From Terrimesophilobacter sp039923755 (GTDB lineage: Bacteria > Actinomycetota > Actinomycetes > Actinomycetales > Microbacteriaceae): DNA of 8,341 nucleotides. Shown one piece after another: positions 1 to 6,174 of this stretch. A program made the position numbers and the translations under genes. How positions within the stretch are numbered: the stretch's first letter is position 1; the number at the start of each line of letters is the position of its first letter. The notes beneath the pieces were generated by a model that had not been told where the DNA came from, searched no databases, and was given only the letters and a program-made list of their open reading frames with translations. Where the stretch lies: positions 1-8,341 of the forward strand of contig JBDTCD010000098.1 in assembly GCA_039923755.1 (NCBI GenBank), in the 5' to 3' direction.

Positions 1-36
1 TTTGCGTTAAGCAGCCTCGCAGATTGAGGAGCAGCG

Positions 37-146
37 GCTGGTTGAGGGGTTCGCGAAGCGAATCCGGGTTTGCTGGTTGAGGGGTTCGCGAAGCGAACCC
101 GGGTTTGCTGGTTGAGGGGTTCGCGAAGCGAACCGTCTCGAAACCA
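37..146. repeat. Tandem array of three 35-bp palindromic (REP-like) repeat units
   Basis: Three copies begin at 37, 72 and 107, an exact 35-bp period. Each opens with GCTGGTTGAGGGGTTCGCGA and contains the 17-base hairpin GGTTCGC-GAA-GCGAACC (perfect at 83-99 and 118-134; copy 1 at 48-64 has one C-to-T change giving a G-T pair). Copies 1 and 2 continue into CCGGGTTT, which forms a palindrome AACCCGGGTT at 96-105. Copy 3 instead continues into GTCTCGAAACCA. A degenerate half copy (GATTGAGGAGC, 22-32) lies just upstream. The ends TGGTTGAGG and CTCGAAACCA resemble short palindromic intergenic elements I recall from Microbacteriaceae genomes; that family link is from memory. The array sits between an unseen upstream gene and the 174-1424 gene, so it may act as an RNA structure, a terminator, or simply an expanded REP. 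Confidence 0.9.
109..146. repeat. Complete hairpin unit at the end of the array
   Basis: Only the third copy can fold along its full length. TGGTT (109-113) pairs with AACCA (142-146), GAG (114-116) with CTC (137-139), and GGTTCGC (118-124) with GCGAACC (128-134), leaving a GAA loop, a small internal loop (117 against 135-136) and a two-base bulge (140-141). There is no U-tract after it, so a classical intrinsic terminator is not supported, although actinobacterial terminators often lack one. It ends 13 bases before the ribosome binding site of the next gene. Confidence 0.7.
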
Positions 147-159
147 ACGGAAAATTACG

Positions 160-165
160 AAGGAG
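160..165 (+). promoter_or_regulatory. Ribosome binding site deciding the start of the TPR-like gene
   Basis: AAGGAG lies 8 bases before ATG 174. It fixes the start at 174 rather than at in-frame TTG 105, which would place the first residues inside the hairpin repeat array. No convincing -10/-35 pair was found between the repeats and this site. Confidence 0.85.
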
Positions 166-173
166 CAGCAGGC

Positions 174-1424
174 ATGGCAGATTCGCCAGAACGGCCGAAG
201 CGCCCAGGTGGCCCGCCCGGCGCTCAGCGCCACGGGTCTGCGCGCCCTGCGAAAGGCACGCCGTCATCAAAGAGGCCCGGGCCAGGCTCATCGAGCTCGG
301 ATGGCCGCCCGCAGCGCAGTGGGGACAAGCCGGCGTGGAAGAAGCCGGACGGCGATAAGCCTGCCTGGCCCAAACGTGACGATCAGAAGTCAGGCGGCCC
401 AAAACGCGGGGTTCAGCGCTCAGGCATCCCCAAGCGGGACGGCCCCAATCGTGACGGCCCCAAGCGGGACGGCCAGCATCGAGATGGTCCAGCCCGTGGT
501 GATCGTGGCCGCGGCGATGAGCAGAGGCTCTGGACTCGGCGGGGCAGCCCAGCTCGCGGCGACTCCTCCGCATCGGAGCGCGAGCGCCCCGAAGACCGTG
601 ATCCCTACGGCACCAAGTCCGTTCGTCCACGCCACGATGCTCCCGAGATCCCCGAGGATGTGCTTCCGAACCAACTGGACCGCGTCGCACGCGCTCAGTT
701 GAAGACTCTCAGCAAGGAAAATGCCGACGAGGTGGCGCGCCATATGGTCATGGCGGCGCGGCTCATCACCGAGGATCCGGAGCTTGCCCACGCTCATGCT
801 GTGTCGGCCGGCCGACGCGCGGGGCGGATCGCCGTCGTGCGCGAAACGCTTGCCATCACGGCGTATTCGATCGGCGATTTCGCTCTCGCGCTACGTGAAC
901 TTCGCACCTATCGTCGGATCTCCGGTCGGGATGACCAGCTACCGATGATGGTCGATTGCGAACGCGGCCTCGGCCGGCCGGAAAAGGCATTGGAGCTCGG
1001 CCGTTCCGTACCCAAGGCGACCTTGCCCGTTGACGTGCAGGTGGAGCTCGCCATCGCCATGTCGGGTGCCAGGCTCGACCTTGGACAGACTGATGCCGCG
1101 CTCGTCGAGTTGCAGATTCCGCAGCTTGACCCGGATACCGCTTATCCGTGGAGCCCCGCTCTGTTCGACGCATACGCCACAGTTCTTGAAGATCTCGGCC
1201 GACAGGATGAGGCGGAGACGTGGTACACCCGTTCCGATCTCGCCACCGCAGCCTTGTCTTCCGCCGACGAGGCCGATGACGATGAGATCGAAGTGTTCGA
1301 GGAAGAGGGCGAAGAGGCTGCACTAGACGACGTTACAGACGACGACTACGACGCTGGCGACGCTGAAGCCAAAGTTGCCGACGGTGACGCTGAACGCTCC
1401 TCCGAGGACCCGGTCGATGACTGA
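174..1424 (+). CDS. TPR-like helical protein with disordered basic N-terminus and acidic tail
   Basis: This gene encodes 416 residues of unknown biochemical role. Three zones are visible. Residues 1-160 are rich in Pro, Gly, Lys, Arg and Asp and look disordered, with DKPAW twice (51-55, 61-65) and four consecutive xxRDG pentapeptides (86-105). Residues 161-360 are helical and TPR-like, with Ala/Leu-rich helix pairs such as the stretch around YSIGDFALALRELRTYRRIS and LGRQDEAETWYTRSDLA. Residues 362-416 form a strongly acidic tail. No signal peptide or membrane segment is seen, so it is probably cytoplasmic. Its place directly before the HAD phosphatase, small ORF, tlyA, NAD kinase and recN matches my memory of Rv1691, a TPR protein in M. 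tuberculosis, which I recall as shorter; the extra length would be the N-terminal tract. It is the first gene of the probable operon and its stop overlaps the next start by 8 bp. TPR folds usually mediate protein contacts; nothing here names a partner. Confidence 0.85.
   Translation: MADSPERPKRPGGPPGAQRHGSARPAKGTPSSKRPGPGSSSSDGRPQRSGDKPAWKKPDGDKPAWPKRDDQKSGGPKRGVQRSGIPKRDGPNRDGPKRDGQHRDGPARGDRGRGDEQRLWTRRGSPARGDSSASERERPEDRDPYGTKSVRPRHDAPEIPEDVLPNQLDRVARAQLKTLSKENADEVARHMVMAARLITEDPELAHAHAVSAGRRAGRIAVVRETLAITAYSIGDFALALRELRTYRRISGRDDQLPMMVDCERGLGRPEKALELGRSVPKATLPVDVQVELAIAMSGARLDLGQTDAALVELQIPQLDPDTAYPWSPALFDAYATVLEDLGRQDEAETWYTRSDLATAALSSADEADDDEIEVFEEEGEEAALDDVTDDDYDAGDAEAKVADGDAERSSEDPVDD
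429..488 (+). repeat. In-frame 15-bp minisatellite inside the TPR-like gene
   Basis: Four 15-bp units encode PKRDG, PNRDG, PKRDG and QHRDG (residues 86-105). Units 1 and 3 are identical in DNA (CCCAAGCGGGACGGC), unit 2 differs at few bases and unit 4 is more diverged. Because the unit is a multiple of three, copy-number change would preserve the reading frame. It lies in the disordered basic part of the protein. Confidence 0.8.
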
Positions 1425-2424
1425 GCCCACGCCGCTCGACGGTGTCGATCTTGTTCTCGCCGACCTCGATGGTGTTGTATACCGTGGCGCCGAGGCCATC
1501 CCGCACGCGGTCGACAGTATCAATCGCGCGGGAGAGACTCGCAGGGTCGGCTACATCACGAACAATGCGTCGCGAACCCCGACATCCGTCGCGGAGCAAC
1601 TCACTAGCCTCGGGTTACACGTCGTCGCTGATGATGTCGTGACCTCGCCGCAGGCTGCAGTGCGCCTGCTATCGAACCTCATTCCGCCAGGTTCGCTGGT
1701 GCTGGCCGTGGGCGGCGAGGGTCTTCTGGTGGAGCTCGCACAGGCCGGTTTCGCCGTGACGGACTCGGCCAAGGATCGACCGGCAGCAGTCATTCAAGGA
1801 TTTGCGCAGGATCTTGGTTGGATGCAACTGGCCGAGGCGGCCTATGCCCTGCAGGGTGAGGGCGCGGATATCCCGTGGGTCGCAACAAACACCGACTGGA
1901 CGCTTCCCACAGCCCGAGGTACCGCGCCAGGCAACGGCACGCTGGTGTCCGCGATTCACCTTGCCGTGGGCAGGCTTCCTGTCGTTGCGGGAAAGCCGGA
2001 GGTGGCGATCTTCGACGAGGCACTGCGCAGGTTTGGCGGAATGAAGCCTCTGTTCCTCGGTGATCGGCTGGACACCGACATTCTCGGCGCGAACCGGGCT
2101 GGCATCGACTCCGTGCTCGTGCTTACCGGTATCGACAAGGCGAAACAGGTTCTCGCAGCGGACCCGAATTCACGGCCGACCTATCTGCTCGATGATCTTC
2201 GTGGCCTTCACGAGCCGTACCCTGCAATTCTGGATGAAACGATGCCGGATGGCTCCCGCACCGTGACGGTCGGCGACGCGGTGGTGCGGATGGTCGGTAA
2301 TGTCGTTTCGGTGGCGAACAGCGGTGGACGCCGAATCGACCTTCTCCGTGCGGGGACGGCGGCGATTTGGGGGAGTGGCCTCGCGATCTACGGCCTCGAG
2401 GTCGAACCGGAACTGTACGCTTAA
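1417..2424 (+). CDS. HAD-IIA family phosphatase, probable glycerol-3-phosphate phosphatase
   Basis: The product has 335 residues with all HAD motifs. Motif I is LADLDGVVYRG, with nucleophile Asp16 and acid/base Asp18. Motif II is YITNNAS (Thr48). Motif III is Lys193 in AGKPEVA. Motif IV is LGDRLDTDI (Asp216, Asp221), typical of the NagD-like subfamily IIA. The cap domain lies between motifs II and III (about 80-190). Residues from about 270 to the end, after the HAD core, correspond to the extra C-terminal domain of the M. tuberculosis homologue Rv1692, which I recall as GNAT-like and as a glycerol-3-phosphate phosphatase that recycles glycerophospholipid headgroups. The substrate here is inferred from that relationship and gene order; p-nitrophenyl phosphatase or another small phosphate ester remains possible. 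The start ATG 1417 is chosen for GAGGA at 1404-1408, 8 bases upstream, and because motif I follows at the usual distance. An ATG 14 codons upstream (1375) lies inside the preceding gene with no better site. The 8-bp overlap with that gene suggests translational coupling. Confidence 0.9.
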   Translation: MTEPTPLDGVDLVLADLDGVVYRGAEAIPHAVDSINRAGETRRVGYITNNASRTPTSVAEQLTSLGLHVVADDVVTSPQAAVRLLSNLIPPGSLVLAVGGEGLLVELAQAGFAVTDSAKDRPAAVIQGFAQDLGWMQLAEAAYALQGEGADIPWVATNTDWTLPTARGTAPGNGTLVSAIHLAVGRLPVVAGKPEVAIFDEALRRFGGMKPLFLGDRLDTDILGANRAGIDSVLVLTGIDKAKQVLAADPNSRPTYLLDDLRGLHEPYPAILDETMPDGSRTVTVGDAVVRMVGNVVSVANSGGRRIDLLRAGTAAIWGSGLAIYGLEVEPELYA

Positions 2425-2427
2425 CCC

Positions 2428-2598
2428 ATGCCTGATTCGCCATCCCAGCCCGGATCATCAACCTCCGATGAACTCGATGCTTTGCTTTCTCGCCTTCAAG
2501 TCATTGAAGACCAGCCTCTTGCCGAGCGTGCTCCCGCCTATGTCCAGCTACACGATGAGTTGCGGGCTGCGCTCGAGGGGGCAGACGCGTCGGCGTGA
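2428..2598 (+). CDS. Small conserved-position protein, 56 residues (Rv1693-like)
   Basis: ATG 2428 opens a 56-codon frame ending at TGA 2596-2598. It starts 3 bases after the stop of the HAD phosphatase and its last four bases GTGA contain the start of tlyA. The product begins with a Ser/Pro-rich tail (1-13), followed by two probable amphipathic helices: DELDALLSRLQVIEDQ and a second through YVQLHDELRAALEGA. It is acidic, with no Cys and no membrane segment. I recall an equally small protein (Rv1693) at the same place in M. tuberculosis, which supports it being a real gene; its function is unknown. There is no clear Shine-Dalgarno site, so translation probably relies on ribosomes finishing the HAD gene. 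It could be a partner of a neighbouring protein or serve mainly as a coupling cistron for tlyA; neither is shown. Confidence 0.8.
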   Translation: MPDSPSQPGSSTSDELDALLSRLQVIEDQPLAERAPAYVQLHDELRAALEGADASA

Positions 2599-3413
2599 GC
2601 GTGTCTGAGTCCTCTGGCCGGATGCGTCTCGACGCGGCTCTCGCCGCCCGCGGCCTTACCAGGTCGAGAACGAGCGCGGTCAGGCTCATCGCGGATGGTC
2701 TCGTCACCGTCGACGGTCGTCCAGCGCTCAAGGCGTCGCAACCGGTATTAGACAACTCCGTGCTGGCGGTAGCACCACTCGATCACTACGTGAGTCGTGC
2801 GGCCCATAAGCTTGCTGCCGCGTTGGATTCCTTCGATGTGAAGGTTGCCGGACGAACAGCGCTCGACGTCGGCGCCTCGACGGGAGGTTTCACGCAGGTT
2901 TTGCTCGAACGCGGTGCCCGCCTCGTGGTCGCTCTCGATGTGGGGCACGGCCAACTCGCGCCCATCATCCGGAGCGACGAGAGGGTGAAGGTGGTCGAGG
3001 GCATGAACGCTCGCTATCTCACGAGCGAGGCGCTGGCTGGCTTGGTGCAGGATGGCGCAGTGCCGGACCTCGTCGTCGCTGACCTGTCTTTCATCCCGCT
3101 CGGGCTCGTTCTCCCGGCAATCGTGGAGTCCGTCGGGCCCAACGCCGACCTCATCGTCCTCATCAAACCTCAGTTCGAGGTTGGCCGCGGAGGCGTCAGG
3201 GAAGGCATCGTTCGAGACGCACGATTGCGCGAGGATGCCGTGACCGGAGTGCTCTGGGCGGCATGGGATCTCGGGTTCCGCACGGCGGGACTCATCTCCT
3301 CCCCGATCGCCGGCTCAGCAGGAAATCGCGAATACCTCGCCTGGTTCTCCACCGAGGTCGGCGGCAATCCGACAGAATGGAGACAGCAGGTCTCTACGCT
3401 TGCACGGGCATGA
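2595..3413 (+). CDS. tlyA: TlyA family rRNA (cytidine-2'-O)-methyltransferase
   Basis: The product has 272 residues. It starts with an S4 RNA-binding domain (about 10-58, beginning MRLDAALAARGLTRSRTSAV), then a FtsJ/RrmJ-like methyltransferase domain. The SAM-binding loop is DVGASTGGFT (91-100). Candidate catalytic residues of the K-D-K-E type are Lys72 (SRAAHKL), Asp153 (VADLSFIP), Lys181 (LIKPQFEVGRGG) and Glu236 (GNREY). The family methylates the 2'-OH of C1409 in 16S rRNA and C1920 in 23S rRNA and confers capreomycin/viomycin sensitivity in mycobacteria; the length fits the longer type that modifies both subunits. The interdomain linker reads DHYV where I recall RAWV in the M. tuberculosis enzyme. 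GTG 2595 is chosen because it shares GTGA with the previous stop; GTG 2601 is a possible alternative. GAGGGGG at 2575-2581 is a somewhat distant ribosome binding site. TlyA is also annotated as a hemolysin in places; the methyltransferase role is better supported. Confidence 0.95.
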   Translation: MSVSESSGRMRLDAALAARGLTRSRTSAVRLIADGLVTVDGRPALKASQPVLDNSVLAVAPLDHYVSRAAHKLAAALDSFDVKVAGRTALDVGASTGGFTQVLLERGARLVVALDVGHGQLAPIIRSDERVKVVEGMNARYLTSEALAGLVQDGAVPDLVVADLSFIPLGLVLPAIVESVGPNADLIVLIKPQFEVGRGGVREGIVRDARLREDAVTGVLWAAWDLGFRTAGLISSPIAGSAGNREYLAWFSTEVGGNPTEWRQQVSTLARA

Positions 3414-3473
3414 GCGCTCGCACGATTCACGAGTCAGCTTGACGCCGGACACGTTCACCGACCACACGATCAT

Positions 3474-3478
3474 GGAGG
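3474..3478 (+). promoter_or_regulatory. Ribosome binding site deciding the NAD kinase start
   Basis: GGAGG ends 5 bases before GTG 3484. It overlaps an in-frame ATG at 3472 (ATGGAGG), which itself has no upstream Shine-Dalgarno match. The site therefore favours GTG 3484 as the start. Confidence 0.75.
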
Positions 3479-3483
3479 CTCAC

Positions 3484-4404
3484 GTGGCAGCACGGCACTT
3501 TCTCATCGTCTCGCACACCGGGCGCGCGGAGACGCTCGTCGCGGCCGTGCAAGTGTGCAGGCGGTTGGTCGATGATGGCGTGATCCCCGTGCTCCCCGAG
3601 GCAGATCGGGCTGATGTCCTGGCCCACGACCCTCTGCTTCCCGTGGAGATTCTGGGGGAGGGAGTGTCGCTTTCCGAACTCGAACTTGTCATCGTTCTGG
3701 GCGGCGACGGCACAATCCTCCGGGCCGCCGAAATCGCGCGACAATCCGGTGCGCCGCTGCTCGGGATCAACCTCGGGCACGTGGGGTTCCTTGCCGAAGC
3801 TGAGCGGGAGAGCCTCGACGAGAGTGTGCGAAAGGCTCTCGACCGCGAATACCAGATCGAAGAGCGCATGACGCTCGCGGTGCGGGTGAAGGTAGACGCG
3901 GAGATTGTCTACGAAACCTGGGCGCTCAATGAGGCAACGGTCGAGAAGGCAAGCCGCGAGCGAATGCTCGAAGTCATCATCGAGGTGGACGGCCGACCCT
4001 TGTCGAGCTTCGGATGCGATGGCGTCGTGATGTCGACTCCGACCGGGTCCACCGCGTACTCGTTCTCGGCGGGCGGCCCCATCGTGTGGCCCACCATTGA
4101 TGCGATGCTTCTTGTCCCGCTGAGTGCGCACGCACTTTTTGCGCGGCCTTTGGTGGTCGGGCCGGAATCGGTTTTCGCGGTGGAGGTTCTCGACCGCACG
4201 CAGGGAACGGCCGTTTTGTGGTGCGACGGCAGGCGGACCTGGGACCTGCCTCGTGGTGCCCGGGTGATCGTCCGGAAGTCGCCGAACCCGGTACGCATGG
4301 CGCGATTGCACAGTAGGCCTTTCACCGATCGCCTGGTCAAGAAGTTCAACCTGCCGGTGACCGGATGGCGTGGACCACTCGACGAGGAGGGCCACGCTTC
4401 GTGA
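3484..4404 (+). CDS. nadK: NAD kinase
   Basis: The enzyme phosphorylates NAD+ to NADP+ using ATP or polyphosphate in the cytoplasm. The 306-residue product has the hallmark GGDGT loop at 73-77 (Asp75 catalytic), LGINLGHVGFLAE (93-105), the Asn149-Glu150 pair in WALNEATVEK, and the NAD-binding segment STPTGSTAYSFSAGGPI (184-200). The beta-rich C-terminal domain follows, with CDGR at 247-250. Length fits bacterial NAD kinases of about 300 residues. GTG 3484 is preferred over ATG 3472 and TTG 3400 because of the GGAGG at 3474-3478 and because the protein then begins right at the first Rossmann-like strand (ARHFLIVSHTGR). A 70-bp gap separates it from tlyA, the largest inside the probable operon; a TTGACG is present at 3439-3444 but no -10 goes with it. 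Its stop overlaps the recN start in GTGA. The neighbourhood tlyA, NAD kinase, recN recurs in Gram-positive bacteria. Older symbol: ppnK. Confidence 0.95.
   Translation: MAARHFLIVSHTGRAETLVAAVQVCRRLVDDGVIPVLPEADRADVLAHDPLLPVEILGEGVSLSELELVIVLGGDGTILRAAEIARQSGAPLLGINLGHVGFLAEAERESLDESVRKALDREYQIEERMTLAVRVKVDAEIVYETWALNEATVEKASRERMLEVIIEVDGRPLSSFGCDGVVMSTPTGSTAYSFSAGGPIVWPTIDAMLLVPLSAHALFARPLVVGPESVFAVEVLDRTQGTAVLWCDGRRTWDLPRGARVIVRKSPNPVRMARLHSRPFTDRLVKKFNLPVTGWRGPLDEEGHAS
4384..4390 (+). promoter_or_regulatory. Ribosome binding site for recN
   Basis: GAGGAGG lies 10 bases before GTG 4401, inside the end of the NAD kinase gene. It supports the GTG that overlaps the NAD kinase stop over the upstream in-frame ATG at 4365, which would add twelve residues ahead of the conserved RecN N-terminus. 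Confidence 0.75.
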
Positions 4405-6113
4405 TCGAAGAACTCTCGATCCGCGATCTCGGTGTCATCGGGGACGCGCGATTGCCGCTTGGCCCGGGATTCACCGCGCTCACCGGTGAAACGGGTGCGG
4501 GCAAGACCATGGTCGTCACCGCGCTCGGGCTGCTTCTCGGCGATCGTGCTGACACCCAGATTCTTCGCAGGGGCAGCGCGGCCGCCATCGTGGACGGACA
4601 CTGGTTGATCGATGATGGCGGCTCCATCGCTGCGCGGGTGGCGGATGCGGGTGGCGAGGTTGATCAGGCGGGAAATGGGCTGGTGTCTCTCATCCTCAGC
4701 AGGTCGGTCTCGGCCGAAGGGCGAAGTCGGGCGGTCGTCGGCGGCAGGACCACGCCCGTCGGCGTGTTGAATGAATTAGGTCGGGAGCTCGTCGTCGTCC
4801 ACGGGCAGGCAGATCAGGCGAGACTTCGCTCGGCCACAGCCCAGCGTGATGCTCTGGATCGATTCGCCGGGGAAGAATTGTCGAGGGTTCTCGGCGACTA
4901 CCAGGATACCTTTCGGCATTGGCAGGACGGGCAAGGGGAACTGGAGGTTCTCGTTGCAGAGCGCGACCGCCGCTCGAGAGAAGCAGAAGAGCTCAGGATC
5001 TCGATCGCCGAGATCGAGCAGGTCAACCCGCTCCGGGGCGAGGATGTCGAGCTTGCGGAGCGTGCAGAGCGTCTCGGAAACCTCGAGGAACTCCGAAGTG
5101 CTGCGGCGAATGCCCACGAGCTTGTATCGGCCCAGGCGAGCGATGACGGCAGCGATGTGCTCGGTCTTCTCGATTCCGCGCGACGCCAGTTGGAGCGGAT
5201 GGTCGGACACGACCCGGCGCTCGCCCCCGTCATCGAGGCCATCACCGGCGCATCGTTTGCTGTGGCGGAGATATCCGCACAGCTTTCGAGTTACCTCGGC
5301 GGCCTCGATGCTGATGGAGCCAATGAACTGGAGGCGATCCAGGAGCGTCGGGCTCTCGTGTCGGCGCTCGTGCGCAAACATGGTTCGACTCTGGATGAGA
5401 CGATCGACTTTCTCGATGTGGGCAGCGGTCGCCTTCTCGAACTCGACAATGACACCGACCGCATCGAGCGACTTGGCCGCGAAGTCTCGGGGAACCGCGA
5501 GCGGGTGATGGCGCTTGCCCACAAGCTCACCGAACTTCGGAAGGCAGCCGCGAAGAGACTCTCGGAGGACGTGACTGCCGAACTTTCCGCACTGGCCATG
5601 GCCGATGCATCGATCTCCGTCGACGTCGACGACCGAGGCGATTACTCGCTCGCCGGACACGACCAGGTGTCGATCCTGCTCCAACCGCACAAGGGGGCAG
5701 AACCCAGGCCGCTCGGCCGCGGCGCGTCGGGGGGCGAACTGTCGCGCGTCATGCTCGCGATCGAAGTGGTCATCGCGGCGAGTGATCCCGTTCCGACTTT
5801 TATTTTTGACGAAGTGGACGCCGGGGTCGGTGGTGCGTCCGCGATCGAGATTGGCAAGCGGCTCGCGCGCTTGGCCAGAACTGCGCAGGTGATCGTGGTC
5901 ACGCATCTACCGCAGGTGGCAGCGTTTGCGACGAACCACCTTCGGGTCGTGAAGACTACCGACGGTGAGATCACCGCGAGCAGCGTGCAACAACTGCAGG
6001 GCGAGGAGCGGGCGGGCGAACTCGCACGGATGCTGTCCGGTCTTGCAGACTCGGAAAGCGGGCTCGCCCATGCACGTGAGCTACTTGATACCGCCCGTGC
6101 CCTTGCTGGATAG
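4401..6113 (+). CDS. recN: DNA repair ATPase RecN
   Basis: RecN is an SMC-like ATPase that acts early in double-strand break repair, holding DNA ends or sisters together for RecA. The 570-residue product shows the usual split ABC ATPase. The N-terminus begins IEELSIRDLGVI, followed by Walker A GETGAGKT (29-36) and VVVHGQADQARL (131-142). The ABC signature GASGGELSR is at 441-449, Walker B FIFDEVDAGVGG at 467-478, and the H-loop VVTHLPQVAAFA at 499-510. Between the ATPase halves are two charged heptad-like helical stretches (about 155-235 and 310-395) forming the short antiparallel coiled coil. Length fits the family (about 550-590). GTG 4401 overlaps the NAD kinase stop. RecN is DNA-damage induced in many bacteria, but no LexA-type palindrome is seen ahead of it here, so expression is probably with the upstream operon. 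The 5798-5807 stretch encoding Walker B is unusually T-rich for this gene. Confidence 0.96.
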   Translation: MIEELSIRDLGVIGDARLPLGPGFTALTGETGAGKTMVVTALGLLLGDRADTQILRRGSAAAIVDGHWLIDDGGSIAARVADAGGEVDQAGNGLVSLILSRSVSAEGRSRAVVGGRTTPVGVLNELGRELVVVHGQADQARLRSATAQRDALDRFAGEELSRVLGDYQDTFRHWQDGQGELEVLVAERDRRSREAEELRISIAEIEQVNPLRGEDVELAERAERLGNLEELRSAAANAHELVSAQASDDGSDVLGLLDSARRQLERMVGHDPALAPVIEAITGASFAVAEISAQLSSYLGGLDADGANELEAIQERRALVSALVRKHGSTLDETIDFLDVGSGRLLELDNDTDRIERLGREVSGNRERVMALAHKLTELRKAAAKRLSEDVTAELSALAMADASISVDVDDRGDYSLAGHDQVSILLQPHKGAEPRPLGRGASGGELSRVMLAIEVVIAASDPVPTFIFDEVDAGVGGASAIEIGKRLARLARTAQVIVVTHLPQVAAFATNHLRVVKTTDGEITASSVQQLQGEERAGELARMLSGLADSESGLAHARELLDTARALAG

Positions 6114-6134
6114 CGGCGTCGGAGCCTGAACCTT

Positions 6135-6165
6135 GTCGGCCTGTCGCGTCGCGGCACGAACCGAC
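6135..6165 (+). terminator. Possible stem-loop between recN and pyrG
   Basis: GTCGG (6135-6139) can pair with CCGAC (6161-6165), and TGTCGC (6142-6147) with GCGGCA (6151-6156, one G-U pair), closed by a three-base GTC loop with an asymmetric internal loop between the stems. It lies 21 bases past the recN stop. No U-tract follows, and it overlaps the -35 region expected for the pyrG promoter, so it may be a weak terminator, a regulatory fold, or chance in GC-rich DNA. Confidence 0.3.
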
Positions 6166-6174
6166 CGGCGCTGA

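Noticed and set aside
2..10. TTG CGT TAA as the end of an upstream gene
   Set aside because: Only three codons are visible, too few to support a call, though a gene such as tyrS would be expected upstream from the mycobacterial order.
48..134. TTCGC-GAA-GCGAA palindromes as LexA sites
   Set aside because: The arms are in the opposite order to GAAC-N4-GTTC and the loop is 3 bases; they fit a hairpin better than an SOS operator.
37..146. Repeats as a CRISPR array
   Set aside because: The 35-bp units abut directly with no variable spacers, and no cas genes are present.
105..173. Upstream in-frame TTG extension of the TPR-like gene
   Set aside because: It would translate through the last hairpin repeat and ignore the AAGGAG placed 8 bases before ATG 174.
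7..690. Long open frame on the minus strand over the repeats and TPR-like gene
   Set aside because: It is antisense to a well-supported gene, has Arg-rich low-complexity translation and no recognisable domain; this is usual in GC-rich DNA.
3439..3444. TTGACG as a -35 for a nadK promoter
   Set aside because: No TANNNT-like -10 is found 16-19 bases downstream; the nearest candidate (CACGAT) needs a 20-base spacer.
3427..4395. 322-codon minus-strand frame opposite NAD kinase
   Set aside because: NAD kinase motifs are complete on the plus strand; the antisense product has no motif and no ribosome binding site.
4776..5906. 376-codon minus-strand frame opposite recN
   Set aside because: It is a mirror of the recN codon pattern; no family features were recognised.
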